A stretch of 64,000 nt of DNA from Plantibacter sp. ME-Dv--P-122b (GCF_030209375.1 NZ_JARVSC010000001.1:310001-374000), one strand, 5' to 3'. Numbered from the stretch's first letter, positions 1 to 8,438 are shown. The notes: generated by a model from the sequence alone, not told the origin. A program made the numbers and translations.

Positions 1-431
1 TCCCGGAGCTCATCCTCGCGATCCTCCTCATCGTCGTCACCGGGCTCGGTGCCCAGGCGGGGACGCTCGCGCTCGGCATCTGCGGGATCGGCCTCCTCGG
101 CAAGCTCATCGCGGACTCCTTCGAGGAGGTCGCGCCCGGACCCGAGCGCGCCCTGACCGCCGTCGGCGCGACGCGACCGCAGGTCTACGCCGCCGCGACG
201 CTTCCGCAGGGCGCCCGTGCACTGGTCGGGCACACCTTCTACACGCTCGACACGAACATCCGCGCCGCGACGATGCTCGGCATCGTCGGTGGCGGCGGGA
301 TCGGCTACTACCTGATCCAGGCCGACCAGGGCGGGAACTACGACCAGGTCACGGCCTTCGTGCTGATGATCCTCGCGGTCGTCCTCGTCGTCGAGGGCAT
401 CGCCATGTGGATGCGGAGGGTGTTCTCGTGA
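1..431 (+). CDS. phnE: Phosphonate ABC transporter permease (PhnE type), 3' end only
   Basis: This is the C-terminal part of an inner-membrane permease of a binding-protein-dependent ABC importer. The visible stretch is read in the frame starting at base 3. It contains the cytoplasmic EAA-type loop that docks on the ATPase (EEVAPGPERALTAVGA), then a GIVGGGGIGYYL segment and a final hydrophobic helix, as in PhnE proteins. The substrate class is inferred from the next three genes, which resemble phosphonate-catabolism genes. The 5' end lies outside the window. The stop overlaps the next start in a GTGA arrangement, so the genes are probably co-transcribed and translationally coupled. Confidence 0.8.
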   Translation, partial: PELILAILLIVVTGLGAQAGTLALGICGIGLLGKLIADSFEEVAPGPERALTAVGATRPQVYAAATLPQGARALVGHTFYTLDTNIRAATMLGIVGGGGIGYYLIQADQGGNYDQVTAFVLMILAVVLVVEGIAMWMRRVFS

Positions 432-1690
432 ACGGACGACGGATGAGCGGCGGGTCGTCGAACCCGCGGGTGGGCCTCGGTGTCGGGTCGCTCGGTGCGG
501 CGGCGGACCGCGCCGACGTCGTGGTCGTCGGTGCCGGGATCGTGGGGCTGTCGGCGGCGCTCGCCGCCGTGGACGCCGGTGCCGAGGTCGTCGTCGTCGA
601 ACGCTCGGCCGAAGCCCAGGGCGCGTCGGTCCGCAACTTCGGCCATCTGGCGGCGACGCCGCAGGCCGGGCTCGCCTCGCGCCTCGCCGCGCGCTCGGCC
701 GAGATCTGGCAGCGACTCGAACAGGACGCGGGCCTGTGGGTCCGGCGCTCGGGCACGCACGTGGTCGCCCGGCACCTCGACGAGCTGCGCGTCCTCGAGG
801 ACTTCGCGGCATCCCGTGCCCAGGCGGGGGCCGCGGCCGACGTCCGCCTGTACGAGGCGGCCGAGTTCCTGCAGCAGGTGCCGATCATCGCCGACGACGT
901 GGTGGGCGGCGCCTGGCTCCCACGCGACCTCCAGGTCAACCCTCGTCAGGCCCTGGGCGCCGTCACGGCGTACTTGGAACGCCGCGGTGTCGAGTTCCGA
1001 CGCCGGACGACCGTGACCGGACTGCGCTCCGGGTTCGTCGACACCAGCCGCGGCGTCATCGCCGCAGGCCTCACCGTGGTCGCGGTGAACCACGACATCG
1101 ACACGCTGCTCCCCGAGCTGGCCGAGCGGGCGGTCGTCCGTCGATGCGCGCTCGACATGGTCCGGGTGCGCGCCGAGCTCCCGATGCCGATGCCGGCACC
1201 GCTCCTGACCGGGTGGTCGCTCCTGCGCTACGCGGGTTTCGCCGACTCACCGGCCATCCCGGCGCTCCGGGAACGACTGCAGCAGGACCACCCCGGACTC
1301 GCCTCACTCGACGTCAACCTCATGGCGACCCAGTTGCCGGACGGCTCGATCGTCCTCGGCGACACCCACAGCCGCGGCGAGGCGGTGTCCCCGTTCCAGT
1401 CCGAGCACGCCTTCGACGAACTCCTACGGGCCGGAAGCGAGCTGTTCGGGACGAGGCTCGACGTCCTCGAACGCTGGCAGGGTGTGTACGCCACCGCCCC
1501 GGAGGAGTTCCTCATCGACGAGCCGACCCCGGGTGTCCGCGTGGTCGCCGCGACGACGGGCATCGGGATGACCACCGGACCTGCGCTCGGCGAGCTGGCC
1601 GTCGCCGAGCACCTCGGCCCGACCTTCTCACCGGCGCAGCCGGCCAGTATCCGCGCCGCATCAGCCCACCTTCAGAAAGGCCTCTCGTGA
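428..1690 (+). CDS. FAD-dependent oxidoreductase, HpnW type (TIGR03364), phosphonate-linked
   Basis: This is a DAO-family flavoprotein of about 420 residues. The N-terminal Rossmann motif VVVGAGIVG (about residues 32-40) is followed by the FAD-ribose-binding acidic end VVVVER. The strand is typical of glycine-oxidase-like amine oxidases. TIGR03364 proteins recur beside phosphonatase-like genes, where they are thought to oxidise an aminophosphonate to an aldehyde; that role is inferred here from family and neighbours. GTG at 428 was chosen because GGAGGG lies 7 nt upstream and the start overlaps the phnE stop by 4 nt. ATG 407 and ATG 443 are in-frame alternatives. The stop overlaps the GTG of the next gene. 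Confidence 0.75.
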   Translation: MNGRRMSGGSSNPRVGLGVGSLGAAADRADVVVVGAGIVGLSAALAAVDAGAEVVVVERSAEAQGASVRNFGHLAATPQAGLASRLAARSAEIWQRLEQDAGLWVRRSGTHVVARHLDELRVLEDFAASRAQAGAAADVRLYEAAEFLQQVPIIADDVVGGAWLPRDLQVNPRQALGAVTAYLERRGVEFRRRTTVTGLRSGFVDTSRGVIAAGLTVVAVNHDIDTLLPELAERAVVRRCALDMVRVRAELPMPMPAPLLTGWSLLRYAGFADSPAIPALRERLQQDHPGLASLDVNLMATQLPDGSIVLGDTHSRGEAVSPFQSEHAFDELLRAGSELFGTRLDVLERWQGVYATAPEEFLIDEPTPGVRVVAATTGIGMTTGPALGELAVAEHLGPTFSPAQPASIRAASAHLQKGLS

Positions 1691-2487
1691 CCAGCACCGA
1701 TCGATCCCAGCAGGACAGCACCACGGCTCCCGACCTCGTCGACGACGTGGAGACCGACCTCGACGACCTCGACGAGTTGGAGGACGGGTTCGACGACGCG
1801 CACGAGGACGACCTCCTGCTCGAACTGGTGGTCCTCGACCTCGCCGGGACGACGGTCTCGGACGACGGCGTCGTCGAGGACGCCTTCCGCGTCGCTGCGG
1901 AGACGATCGGCATCGACACCCAGGAGGCGCTCGACGCGGCCATCGAGCTCGTCCGCGACACGATGGGTCAGTCGAAGCTCGACGTGTTCCTCATGCTGAC
2001 CGACGGCGACGAGGTTCGAGCCGCCTCCGGCAACGCCGCCTTCGAAGAGGCCTACGAGCGCCTCGTCGGCGAGGGGCGCGTCGCGGCGATCCCCGGAGCC
2101 GAGGACACGGTGCGTCGGCTTCGCGAACTCGGCGTGGGTGTCGTGTTCACGACCGGGTTCGCCCCGGCCACGCGCGACGCACTCCTCACGAGCCTCGGAT
2201 GGTCCGAGCTCGCCGACGACGCCCTCTCGCCCGCCGACGCCGGCCGAGGGCGTCCAGCGCCGGACCTGCCGCTGACGGCGCTCCTCCGGTTCGGTGCAAG
2301 CGCCGTCGACACCGTGGTCGTCGTCGGCGACACGGCCAGCGACATGCTGTCCGGGGTGAACGCCGGCGCAGGGCTCGTCGTCGGGGTGCTCACCGGAGCG
2401 CACGACGAGGAGACGCTGCTCGCGGCGGGAGCCGACGAGATCATCACGAGCATCGCCGAGTTGCCCGCGCTCCTCGGTCTCGACTGA
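1687..2487 (+). CDS. Phosphonatase-like HAD hydrolase (PhnX-like, TIGR03351)
   Basis: This is a HAD-superfamily hydrolase of 266 residues, expected to break a C-P bond of a phosphonoaldehyde-type substrate. Motif I is DLAGTTV (Asp51). The late acidic motif is VVVGDTASDM (about 212-221). The cap sequence TMGQSKLDVF aligns with the MGxxK segment that carries the Schiff-base lysine of phosphonoacetaldehyde hydrolase, pointing to Lys97. The first 43 residues are an unusual Asp/Glu-rich extension before the HAD fold. The GTG start overlaps the preceding stop (GTGA), and AGAAAGG lies upstream. The pairing with an HpnW-like oxidase and an HpnZ-like dehydrogenase supports phosphonate catabolism. Confidence 0.75.
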   Translation: MTSTDRSQQDSTTAPDLVDDVETDLDDLDELEDGFDDAHEDDLLLELVVLDLAGTTVSDDGVVEDAFRVAAETIGIDTQEALDAAIELVRDTMGQSKLDVFLMLTDGDEVRAASGNAAFEEAYERLVGEGRVAAIPGAEDTVRRLRELGVGVVFTTGFAPATRDALLTSLGWSELADDALSPADAGRGRPAPDLPLTALLRFGASAVDTVVVVGDTASDMLSGVNAGAGLVVGVLTGAHDEETLLAAGADEIITSIAELPALLGLD

Positions 2488-2506
2488 ACGACCGACCGGG
2501 GGAACC

Positions 2507-3634
2507 ATGCACACGACGCTCACCGCGCACGAAGGCAACGACGTCTTCGTCAGACCGTCGCCGATCGCGATGGTCTGGCAGGGGCCGGGGCACCCGCACC
2601 AGGCGATGGCGGTGCCCGGGGTGACGCTCGGGCCGGGCGACGTCCTCGTCGAGGTGGAACTGGCGACCGTGTGCGGCTCCGACGTGCACACCGTCCTGGG
2701 GCACCGTGACGCCGCCACACCGCTCGTCCTCGGGCACGAGCAGGTCGGACGCGTCGTGGCGGTCGGGGGACCCGTCACCGCAGTCGACGGCACGGTCCTC
2801 GTCGCGGGGATGCGGGTCGTGTGGTCGGTCGTCGTGAGCTGCGGCGTCTGCGACCGCTGCTCCGCCGGCCTGGAGCAGAAGTGCCGCCGGCTCGCGAAGT
2901 ACGGGCACGACCGGGTCCACCGCGGCTGGGAGTTGAGCGGCGGGTTCGCGACCCATGTCGAACTCCTCGAGGGCACGGCCATCGTGATCGTGGGGGAGAC
3001 GCCGCCCGCCGCCGTCTTCGCCCCCGCGTCCTGCGCGACGGCCACCGCGATCGCCGCGCTGGATGCGGCCGGGCACGACCTGCCCGGCACGGCGGTGCTC
3101 GTGACCGGCGCCGGGATGCTCGGGCTGACTGTCGCGGCCATCGCGACCGATGCCGGGGCGCGTGTGGTCGTGAGCGATCCGGACCCCGCCCGCCGGCTGC
3201 TCGCCGGTCGCTTCGGTGCCATCGCGACGGTCGACCCCACGATCGGTGCCGCTGAGCATCTGGACGCCGCACACCTCGCGGCGGGCGTCGAGGGCTTCCC
3301 CGTGGCCATCGAGATGTCCGGAGACGCCCGTGCCGTCGACGCCGCCATCGCGTCGCTGTCGATCGGCGGGACGGCGGTCCTCGTCGGCAGCGTGTCGCCA
3401 GGTGCGCCGCTCGGCATCGACGCCGAACGCATCGTCCGACGCCTCCTCACGGTGCGCGGCGCGCACAACTACCGATCTCGGGATCTGGCGCGCGCGGTCG
3501 ACTTCCTGACCGGTGCGTGGCGTCGGTATCCGTTCGCCGAGCTCGTGGGTCCGGAGTTCCCCCTGCAGGACGTCGACGAGGCGCTCGTCGCCGCTGCATC
3601 GGGCGCCTTTCCACGCGTCGGTGTCCGACCCTGA
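2507..3634 (+). CDS. Zinc-binding alcohol dehydrogenase, HpnZ type (TIGR03366), phosphonate-linked
   Basis: This is a medium-chain zinc-dependent dehydrogenase of 375 residues. Catalytic-zinc ligands are visible as CGSD (Cys56) and GHE (His77, Glu78). The structural-zinc loop carries Cys112, Cys115, Cys118 and Cys126. The NAD-binding motif GAGMLG is at 201-206. Members of this subfamily occur beside the phosphonatase-like hydrolase and HpnW-like oxidase, as here, so it probably processes the aldehyde or alcohol product. The true substrate is unknown. The ATG is preceded by GGGGGAA 4 nt away and lies 19 nt after the previous stop. It is the last gene of the operon on this strand. Confidence 0.75.
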   Translation: MHTTLTAHEGNDVFVRPSPIAMVWQGPGHPHQAMAVPGVTLGPGDVLVEVELATVCGSDVHTVLGHRDAATPLVLGHEQVGRVVAVGGPVTAVDGTVLVAGMRVVWSVVVSCGVCDRCSAGLEQKCRRLAKYGHDRVHRGWELSGGFATHVELLEGTAIVIVGETPPAAVFAPASCATATAIAALDAAGHDLPGTAVLVTGAGMLGLTVAAIATDAGARVVVSDPDPARRLLAGRFGAIATVDPTIGAAEHLDAAHLAAGVEGFPVAIEMSGDARAVDAAIASLSIGGTAVLVGSVSPGAPLGIDAERIVRRLLTVRGAHNYRSRDLARAVDFLTGAWRRYPFAELVGPEFPLQDVDEALVAAASGAFPRVGVRP

Positions 3635-3727
3635 ACGGACCATGGGGTGCGCTTCGACCTGGCGCGGATCGTCCGATGAGCCTGGCCGGGTTCCATGAAC
3701 GACTCGGCGACGGCTCCCGAGGGTGGC

Positions 3728-3762
3728 GTGACCCCTTCGAGCGCCCCCATTCCGGGGGTCAC
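3728..3762. terminator. Weak hairpin after the phosphonate operon
   Basis: GTGACCCC (3728-3735) pairs with GGGGTCAC (3755-3762), with a C/G-rich inner loop and no T-run. It sits 94 nt after the last phosphonate gene and before the next promoter, so it may end that transcript. Nothing else is recognisable in the 211-nt gap. Confidence 0.3.
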
Positions 3763-3833
3763 CGCCGTCGATCCGCCCCGGATTTCCGCCGATCTCGGCT
3801 CGCGAATCCCGCCGCATGACCCACCTTGTGGGG

Positions 3834-3839
3834 TATCCT
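3834..3839 (+). promoter_or_regulatory. -10 box for the 3846 gene, leaderless start
   Basis: TATCCT ends 6 nt before ATG 3846, the spacing expected for a transcript that begins at or next to the start codon. Confidence 0.5.
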
Positions 3840-3845
3840 CGGGCC

Positions 3846-4550
3846 ATGACGGTCACGACTCGCCACCCCGGGGTGGTCCGTGTCGGTGGTCGCCTCATGG
3901 TCGTGGATCCCTTCGCGGAACGAGGTGAGCTCACCGAGGGTCAGCAGCGCGGTCATCAGCTGCGGCGGAGGATCACCCTCCTGCTCGGTGGCTTCCTCCT
4001 GCTGACGGGCTTCGTCATCGGCGCGACAGTGGGGGTGGTCGTCGAGTGGTGGCTCGTCCACGACGAACGCTCGTCCGTGTCGCTCCCTGGCTTCGACCCG
4101 GAGTGGGCGCCCGGATTCGACGTCGTCGGTGCCCTGCTCGGTGCCATCCTCGTCGCCGTGTTCCTGCTCGTGTCGGCCGAACGACGCAATCGTCGTCGTC
4201 GCCTCGACGGCGGGCACCAGCCGTCGCGGTGGATCGACCCGCTCAACGTCCACCTCATCGGGTTGAGCGACGACCTCCCGTGGACCTCGCTCTGGACGCT
4301 GACGCGGATGTACGCCACCGCGGAGCGACTGCAGCGCGAGCTCGTGGAGCGCAGCGGCACCCGCAGCGAGGTGGGCAGCGACGATTCCTGCGATCTCGTC
4401 GAGGCGCGGCTCGCGGCCGACGACGCACGCGACGCACTCGAGAAGACGGCCACGCTCATGGGTGTCATCGTGCCGGAGGGGCCGCTGCCCGATGCGCAGG
4501 CCATCCTGGCCGACAACGCTCGGCTCCGCGCCCGTCGGAAGACGAGCTGA
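3846..4550 (+). CDS. Hypothetical membrane protein with two helices
   Basis: No family was recognised. The 234-residue protein has a basic segment followed by a first membrane helix (LLLGGFLLLTGFVIGATVG) and a second helix (VVGALLGAILVAVFLLVSA). An arginine-rich stretch follows (ERRNRRRR). The C-terminal soluble half is predicted helical and acidic/basic, and ends in LRARRKTS. ATG 3846 was chosen over an upstream ATG at 3816 because a -10 box lies 6 nt before it. The gene converges on purC with only 12 nt between stops. Function is unknown; the topology suggests a cytoplasmic C-terminal domain. Confidence 0.6.
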   Translation: MTVTTRHPGVVRVGGRLMVVDPFAERGELTEGQQRGHQLRRRITLLLGGFLLLTGFVIGATVGVVVEWWLVHDERSSVSLPGFDPEWAPGFDVVGALLGAILVAVFLLVSAERRNRRRRLDGGHQPSRWIDPLNVHLIGLSDDLPWTSLWTLTRMYATAERLQRELVERSGTRSEVGSDDSCDLVEARLAADDARDALEKTATLMGVIVPEGPLPDAQAILADNARLRARRKTS

Positions 4551-4562
4551 CCGGCACCTCGG

Positions 4563-5483
4563 TCAGCGACCGCTGCCGGTGAGGCGCTCCAGGAGTTCGC
4601 GGTAGCGGGCTGCCGTCTGGGTGACGATCTCGGCAGGCAGGGTCGGCGGCGTGGGCGTCGACGTGTCCTCCTGGTCCCAGTTGTGGGCCAGCCAGTTGCG
4701 GACGATCTGCTTGTCGAAGCTGGCCATCCGTGTAGTGGGGTCGTCGCTCGTCAGGTAGACGTCGCGGTCCCAGTACCGGCTGGAGTCGGAGGTGAGCACT
4801 TCGTCGCCGAGCGTGATGACGCCGGTCGCCGGGTTGCGGCCGAATTCAAACTTCGTGTCGGCGAGGATGACGCCGTGGCGTTCCGCCGTCAGTGATGCCG
4901 TCTCGTAGATGCCGAGTGACAGGTCCTTCAGCGCGACCGCGTCGTCCTCGCCGATCAGCTCGACCATGCGGCTGAACGAGATGTTCTCGTCGTGCTCGCC
5001 GAGCGGTGCCTTGTAGGCCGGGGTGAACAGTGGCTCGGGCAGGCGATCGCCGTCGCGCAGGCCGTCGGGCAGCGGGATGCCGCAGACGGTGCGGTTCGTG
5101 ACGTACTCCTTCCAGCCGGAACCGGTGAGGTAGCCACGGACGACGCACTCGACGGGGAACATGTCGAGCTTCCGGACGAGCATCGCCCGCCCGGCGAACT
5201 CCGCCGGAATGCTGGACACCGCGACACCCGCGGCGTCGAGCTCGTGGTCGGGGACGAGGTGGTTCGGCACCTCGCGGAGCTGGTCGAACCACCAGAGGCT
5301 CAGACTGGTGAGCAGATCGCCCTTGCCGGGGATGCCCGGCTCGAGCACGTGGTCGAAGGCGCTCACCCGGTCGCTCGCCACGACGAGCAACAGGTCGTCG
5401 GGGCCGGCGGCCGGCTCGTACAGGTCGCGGACCTTGCCCGAGTAGACGTGGTTCCAGGCGTTGGTCTCCGAGGGTGCGCTCAC
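4563..5483 (-). CDS. purC: Phosphoribosylaminoimidazole-succinocarboxamide synthase
   Basis: SAICAR synthetase joins aspartate to CAIR in purine biosynthesis, using ATP. The N-terminal YSGKVRDLYE motif, SDRVSAFDHVLE, VRGYLTGSGWKEY and the later DTKFEFG motif are diagnostic. The length of 306 residues fits the actinobacterial family. GTG 5483 was chosen because a GATAAT box sits exactly 6 nt upstream. ATG 5501 would lie upstream of that promoter and would add only six residues. It is a stand-alone gene; purD, purM and purF lie 4-13 kb away. Confidence 0.93.
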   Translation of the reverse strand: MSAPSETNAWNHVYSGKVRDLYEPAAGPDDLLLVVASDRVSAFDHVLEPGIPGKGDLLTSLSLWWFDQLREVPNHLVPDHELDAAGVAVSSIPAEFAGRAMLVRKLDMFPVECVVRGYLTGSGWKEYVTNRTVCGIPLPDGLRDGDRLPEPLFTPAYKAPLGEHDENISFSRMVELIGEDDAVALKDLSLGIYETASLTAERHGVILADTKFEFGRNPATGVITLGDEVLTSDSSRYWDRDVYLTSDDPTTRMASFDKQIVRNWLAHNWDQEDTSTPTPPTLPAEIVTQTAARYRELLERLTGSGR

Positions 5484-5489
5484 CCGTTC

Positions 5490-5495
5490 ATTATC
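5490..5495 (-). promoter_or_regulatory. -10 box of purC (leaderless)
   Basis: On the minus strand GATAAT is followed by six bases and then the GTG of purC. No ribosome binding site is visible, so a leaderless transcript is likely. Confidence 0.5.
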
Positions 5496-5529
5496 GTGCA
5501 TCGGCGATGTCCGGACCGGTCTCCGTGGG

Positions 5530-5570
5530 TTGCGTCGTCGGGCCGGTACGCGTATATTCCATGTGGAATA
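5530..5570 (+). promoter_or_regulatory. Promoter and palindromic operator of the padR-DHA2 operon
   Basis: TTGCGT (5530-5535), a 17-nt spacer and TATATT (5553-5558) form a good housekeeping promoter. The palindrome TATTCCATGTGGAATA (5555-5570; 7-bp arms, 2-nt centre) overlaps the -10. This is the expected place for an autoregulatory PadR operator. A further GGAAT half-site follows near 5580. Confidence 0.65.
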
Positions 5571-5595
5571 GTTCGAGCGGAATGATCGGAGCGAC

Positions 5596-6246
5596 GTGGG
5601 TAGGGTCAAACCGCTCGGCATGCTCGCCGTCGCCGCGCTCGGCTACCTGGCCGAGCGCCCCATGCATCCGTACGAGATGTACCAACTCGCGCTCCACCGC
5701 CAGGAGGACCGGGTCGTCAAGGTGAGCCCCGGCTCGTTGTATCGAGCCGTCTACGCACTCGAGGCCGACGGACTCGTGGCCGCGTCGGGAATCGACCGCG
5801 AGGGTGCCCGGCCCGAGCGGACCACGTTCGAGATCACCGAACGCGGTCGACACCTGCACGGGGAGCGGCTGCGCGAGCTGCTCAGCACCCCCACGAACGA
5901 GTACCCGGAGTTCGGGCTCGCGCTGTCCGAGGCGCACGAACTCGGCGCCGACGAGGTGCGGATGCTCCTCGAGACCCGCATCCTCCGGCAGCGGGCCGAA
6001 CTCGCCGACCTCGAGCGACGGATGGCCTGGGCGCTGGAGCGCGAGGTCCCGCGCGTCTACCTCATGAACGTCCCCTACTCGGCGGCCATGGTGCGTGCCG
6101 AGATCACCCACCTCGAATCCCTCCTCGGCGAGATCGCCGACGGCACCCTCGCCTGGCACGTGTCGGGTACCCGTGCTCCGCACCACGAGCACGAGGCGAC
6201 CTCGCCCGCGTCCGCGCAGCCCACTTCCTCCGCACCCTCCACCTGA
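5596..6246 (+). CDS. PadR-family transcriptional regulator
   Basis: This is a 216-residue PadR protein with an N-terminal winged helix (LAVAALGYLAERPMHPYEMYQ, then VSPGSLYRAVYALEADGLV) and a helical C-terminal dimerisation part. The GTG start has GGAG 4 nt upstream. The tail is rich in His, Glu, Ala and Pro. It lies 88 nt upstream of a DHA2 exporter in the same direction and probably represses both, binding the palindrome over its own promoter. PadR proteins controlling multidrug pumps are well known; the inducer here is unknown. Confidence 0.85.
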   Translation: MGRVKPLGMLAVAALGYLAERPMHPYEMYQLALHRQEDRVVKVSPGSLYRAVYALEADGLVAASGIDREGARPERTTFEITERGRHLHGERLRELLSTPTNEYPEFGLALSEAHELGADEVRMLLETRILRQRAELADLERRMAWALEREVPRVYLMNVPYSAAMVRAEITHLESLLGEIADGTLAWHVSGTRAPHHEHEATSPASAQPTSSAPST

Positions 6247-6334
6247 TCCTTCGGGACCGACGACCCGTCCGGTCGCGGTCCCGCTCAGCCTCGCGTCCCG
6301 AACGCGATCCGTCCTCCATGCAGAAAGGGACATC

Positions 6335-7909
6335 ATGTCCGCATCACCCACGCCGCCGCCCGCCGGCGTCGCGTCTCCCACGAAGGGGGCCGTGCGCCCC
6401 TGGCCCGCGCTCTGGTCGCTCGTCATCGGCTTCTTCATGATCCTTATCGACACGACCATCGTGTCCGTGGCCAACCCCGCGATCATGCGCGGCCTCGACA
6501 CCGACATCAACAACGTCATCTGGGTGACGAGCGCCTACCTGCTCGCCTACGCCGTGCCGCTGCTCATCACCGGCCGCCTCGGCGACCGGTTCGGCCCGAA
6601 GAACCTCTACCTCATCGGCCTCGTCGTCTTCACACTCGCCTCACTCTGGTGCGGCCTGTCGGGCTCCATCGAGATGCTCATCGTCGCCCGCGTCGTGCAG
6701 GGGCTCGGTGCGGCGCTCATGACCCCGCAGACGATGGCCGTCATCACCCGCATCTTCCCGCCCGACCGCCGTGGTGCGGCCATGGGCCTCTGGGGCGCGA
6801 CCGCGGGTGTGGCGACGCTCGTCGGCCCGATCCTGGGCGGCGTGCTCGTCGACGGCTTCGGCTGGGAGTGGATCTTCTTCATCAACGTGCCCGTCGGGAT
6901 CATCGGCTTCATCATGGTCTGGCGCAACGTCCCCTCGCTCGCCACGCACCCGCACAAGTTCGACGTCCTCGGGGTCGTCCTGAGCGGGCTCGGCATGTTC
7001 CTCCTCGTGTTCGGCATCCAGGAGGGTCAGAGCTACGAGTGGGGCACGATCGCCGGCCCGATCACGGTGTGGAGCCTCATCATCGCCGGCGTCGTCGTCC
7101 TCGGTCTGTTCGTCGTATGGCAGGCCGTCATGAAGGGTGAGCCACTGCTCCCGCTGGCGTTGTTCCGCGACCGCAACTTCTCGGTCGGCAACCTCGCGAT
7201 CTCGACGATCGGGTTCACGATCACGAGCATGTCCCTGCCGCTCGTCTTCTTCTACCAGACCGTCCGCGGCCTGACCCCGACGCAGTCCGCGCTCATGCTC
7301 GTGCCGATGGCCGTGCTCTCCGCCGGCCTCGCGCCCGTGGTCGGGCGGGCGATCGACCGCGTGAACCCGAAGTGGTTCGCGCTCGCGGGGCTCCTCCTGC
7401 TGGCCCTCGCACTCGGCTGGTACTCGATCCTCCTCACGCCCGAGCAGCCGATCCTGATGCTGCTCCTCCCGAGCGCCGTCCTGGGCCTCGCCAACGGGTT
7501 CATGTGGGGTCCGGTCTCCAACCTCACCACCCGTGGGCTCCCGCAGCACCAGGCCGGCGCCGGCTCGGGCGTGTTCAACACGACCCGTCAGATCGGAGCC
7601 GTCCTCGGTAGCGCGGCCATCGCCGCGCTCATCCAGGGACGCCTCGCGGCCGAGCTGCCTGCGGCACCCGGCGGGGCGGCCGGTGGTGTGAGCGAGGTGA
7701 CGGGCGGTGAGCTGCCCGAGGTCCTGCACGCCGGATTCACCGCCGCCATGGCCCAGTCGTTGCTCCTCCCGGCAGCCCTCGCGCTCGTCGGCGCGGTCGT
7801 GGTCCTGTTCTTCCAGAAGCCGAAGGCGGCCGCCTGGTCGACCCCGGAGACCCAGCACGGACAGGCCGCCGCGGCGGCCGAAGCCGCGACCCGCGCAGCC
7901 GCCGAGTAG
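6335..7909 (+). CDS. MFS exporter, DHA2 (EmrB/QacA-like) family, 14 helices
   Basis: This is a drug:H+ antiporter of 524 residues. The sequence opens with a short Pro-rich segment, then a first helix with FFMILIDTTIVSVANPAI, the DHA2 motif around the acidic residue of TM1. TM2-3 carry TGRLGDRFGPK (motif A). TM5 carries the antiporter motif C region (GATAGVATLVGPILGG). The length and 14 hydrophobic segments fit DHA2. The tail is alanine-rich and acidic. GAAAGGGA lies 4 nt before the ATG. Its position after a padR gene suggests induction by toxic compounds, but the substrate cannot be read from sequence. Confidence 0.87.
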   Translation: MSASPTPPPAGVASPTKGAVRPWPALWSLVIGFFMILIDTTIVSVANPAIMRGLDTDINNVIWVTSAYLLAYAVPLLITGRLGDRFGPKNLYLIGLVVFTLASLWCGLSGSIEMLIVARVVQGLGAALMTPQTMAVITRIFPPDRRGAAMGLWGATAGVATLVGPILGGVLVDGFGWEWIFFINVPVGIIGFIMVWRNVPSLATHPHKFDVLGVVLSGLGMFLLVFGIQEGQSYEWGTIAGPITVWSLIIAGVVVLGLFVVWQAVMKGEPLLPLALFRDRNFSVGNLAISTIGFTITSMSLPLVFFYQTVRGLTPTQSALMLVPMAVLSAGLAPVVGRAIDRVNPKWFALAGLLLLALALGWYSILLTPEQPILMLLLPSAVLGLANGFMWGPVSNLTTRGLPQHQAGAGSGVFNTTRQIGAVLGSAAIAALIQGRLAAELPAAPGGAAGGVSEVTGGELPEVLHAGFTAAMAQSLLLPAALALVGAVVVLFFQKPKAAAWSTPETQHGQAAAAAEAATRAAAE

Positions 7910-7937
7910 TCGGAATGGTGCGGCGGCACCGGGCGGT

Positions 7938-8438
7938 TCACGGACCGAGGAGGTCCGTGACGGTCCTGGTGTCGCCGTTCCAGAACCGGAGGCCGAGGAT
8001 ACGGCCGTCGGGGAGCGGTCCGAGCGACGCCAACGCCTCGAGCGCCGCACCGGTCCGCTCCCAGGGGAGCCGACGGGAGAGCGTGACGTGGGGTGTCCAC
8101 GACCTGGGCTCGGTGTGATCGAACGCACCCGTCACCGCGTCGGCGACGCCACGGTGCAGGTGCAGGAGCTCCGTCGACGGCACGACGCCGAGGGCGAGCA
8201 CGGCGCCCGACCGTCGGGCGAAGAGCACCGGCGCCCCCAGCCGGACGACGATGGGCGCGAAGTCCGGTCGTGCTGCGAGGTCCAGTGTCGTACCGGCAGC
8301 GAGCGTGACGTGCGGGCGGTTGCTAGCGCCCTGATGCGAGGCGAGGCTCGGGAGGCCGAGATCGGCGAGGGCACGCCATCGAGTCCGAACGGCCGCATCG
8401 AGCTCGTCGTCGAACGTCACGTCGACACTGTGCACCAT
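7938..8438 (-). CDS. 2'-5' RNA ligase-like 2H phosphoesterase
   Basis: This is a 166-residue member of the 2H superfamily. The two signature HxT motifs are intact: RPHVTLAAG in the first half and TPHVTLSRR in the second. These supply the paired His/Thr residues for cyclic phosphodiester hydrolysis or RNA ligation. The natural substrate of bacterial family members is mostly unknown. Its ATG overlaps the TGA of the upstream gene (TGATG on the minus strand), so the two are translationally coupled. No membrane or signal sequence is seen. Confidence 0.8.
   Translation of the reverse strand: MVHSVDVTFDDELDAAVRTRWRALADLGLPSLASHQGASNRPHVTLAAGTTLDLAARPDFAPIVVRLGAPVLFARRSGAVLALGVVPSTELLHLHRGVADAVTGAFDHTEPRSWTPHVTLSRRLPWERTGAALEALASLGPLPDGRILGLRFWNGDTRTVTDLLGP

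Noticed and set aside
1672-3468. 598-codon open frame on the minus strand under the phosphonate operon
   Set aside because: It is the complement of well-conserved enzymes, has Arg/Ser-rich composition with no family motif, and is a GC-rich shadow frame. The same applies to the long open frames opposite the DHA2 pump, the DEAD-box gene and hutH.
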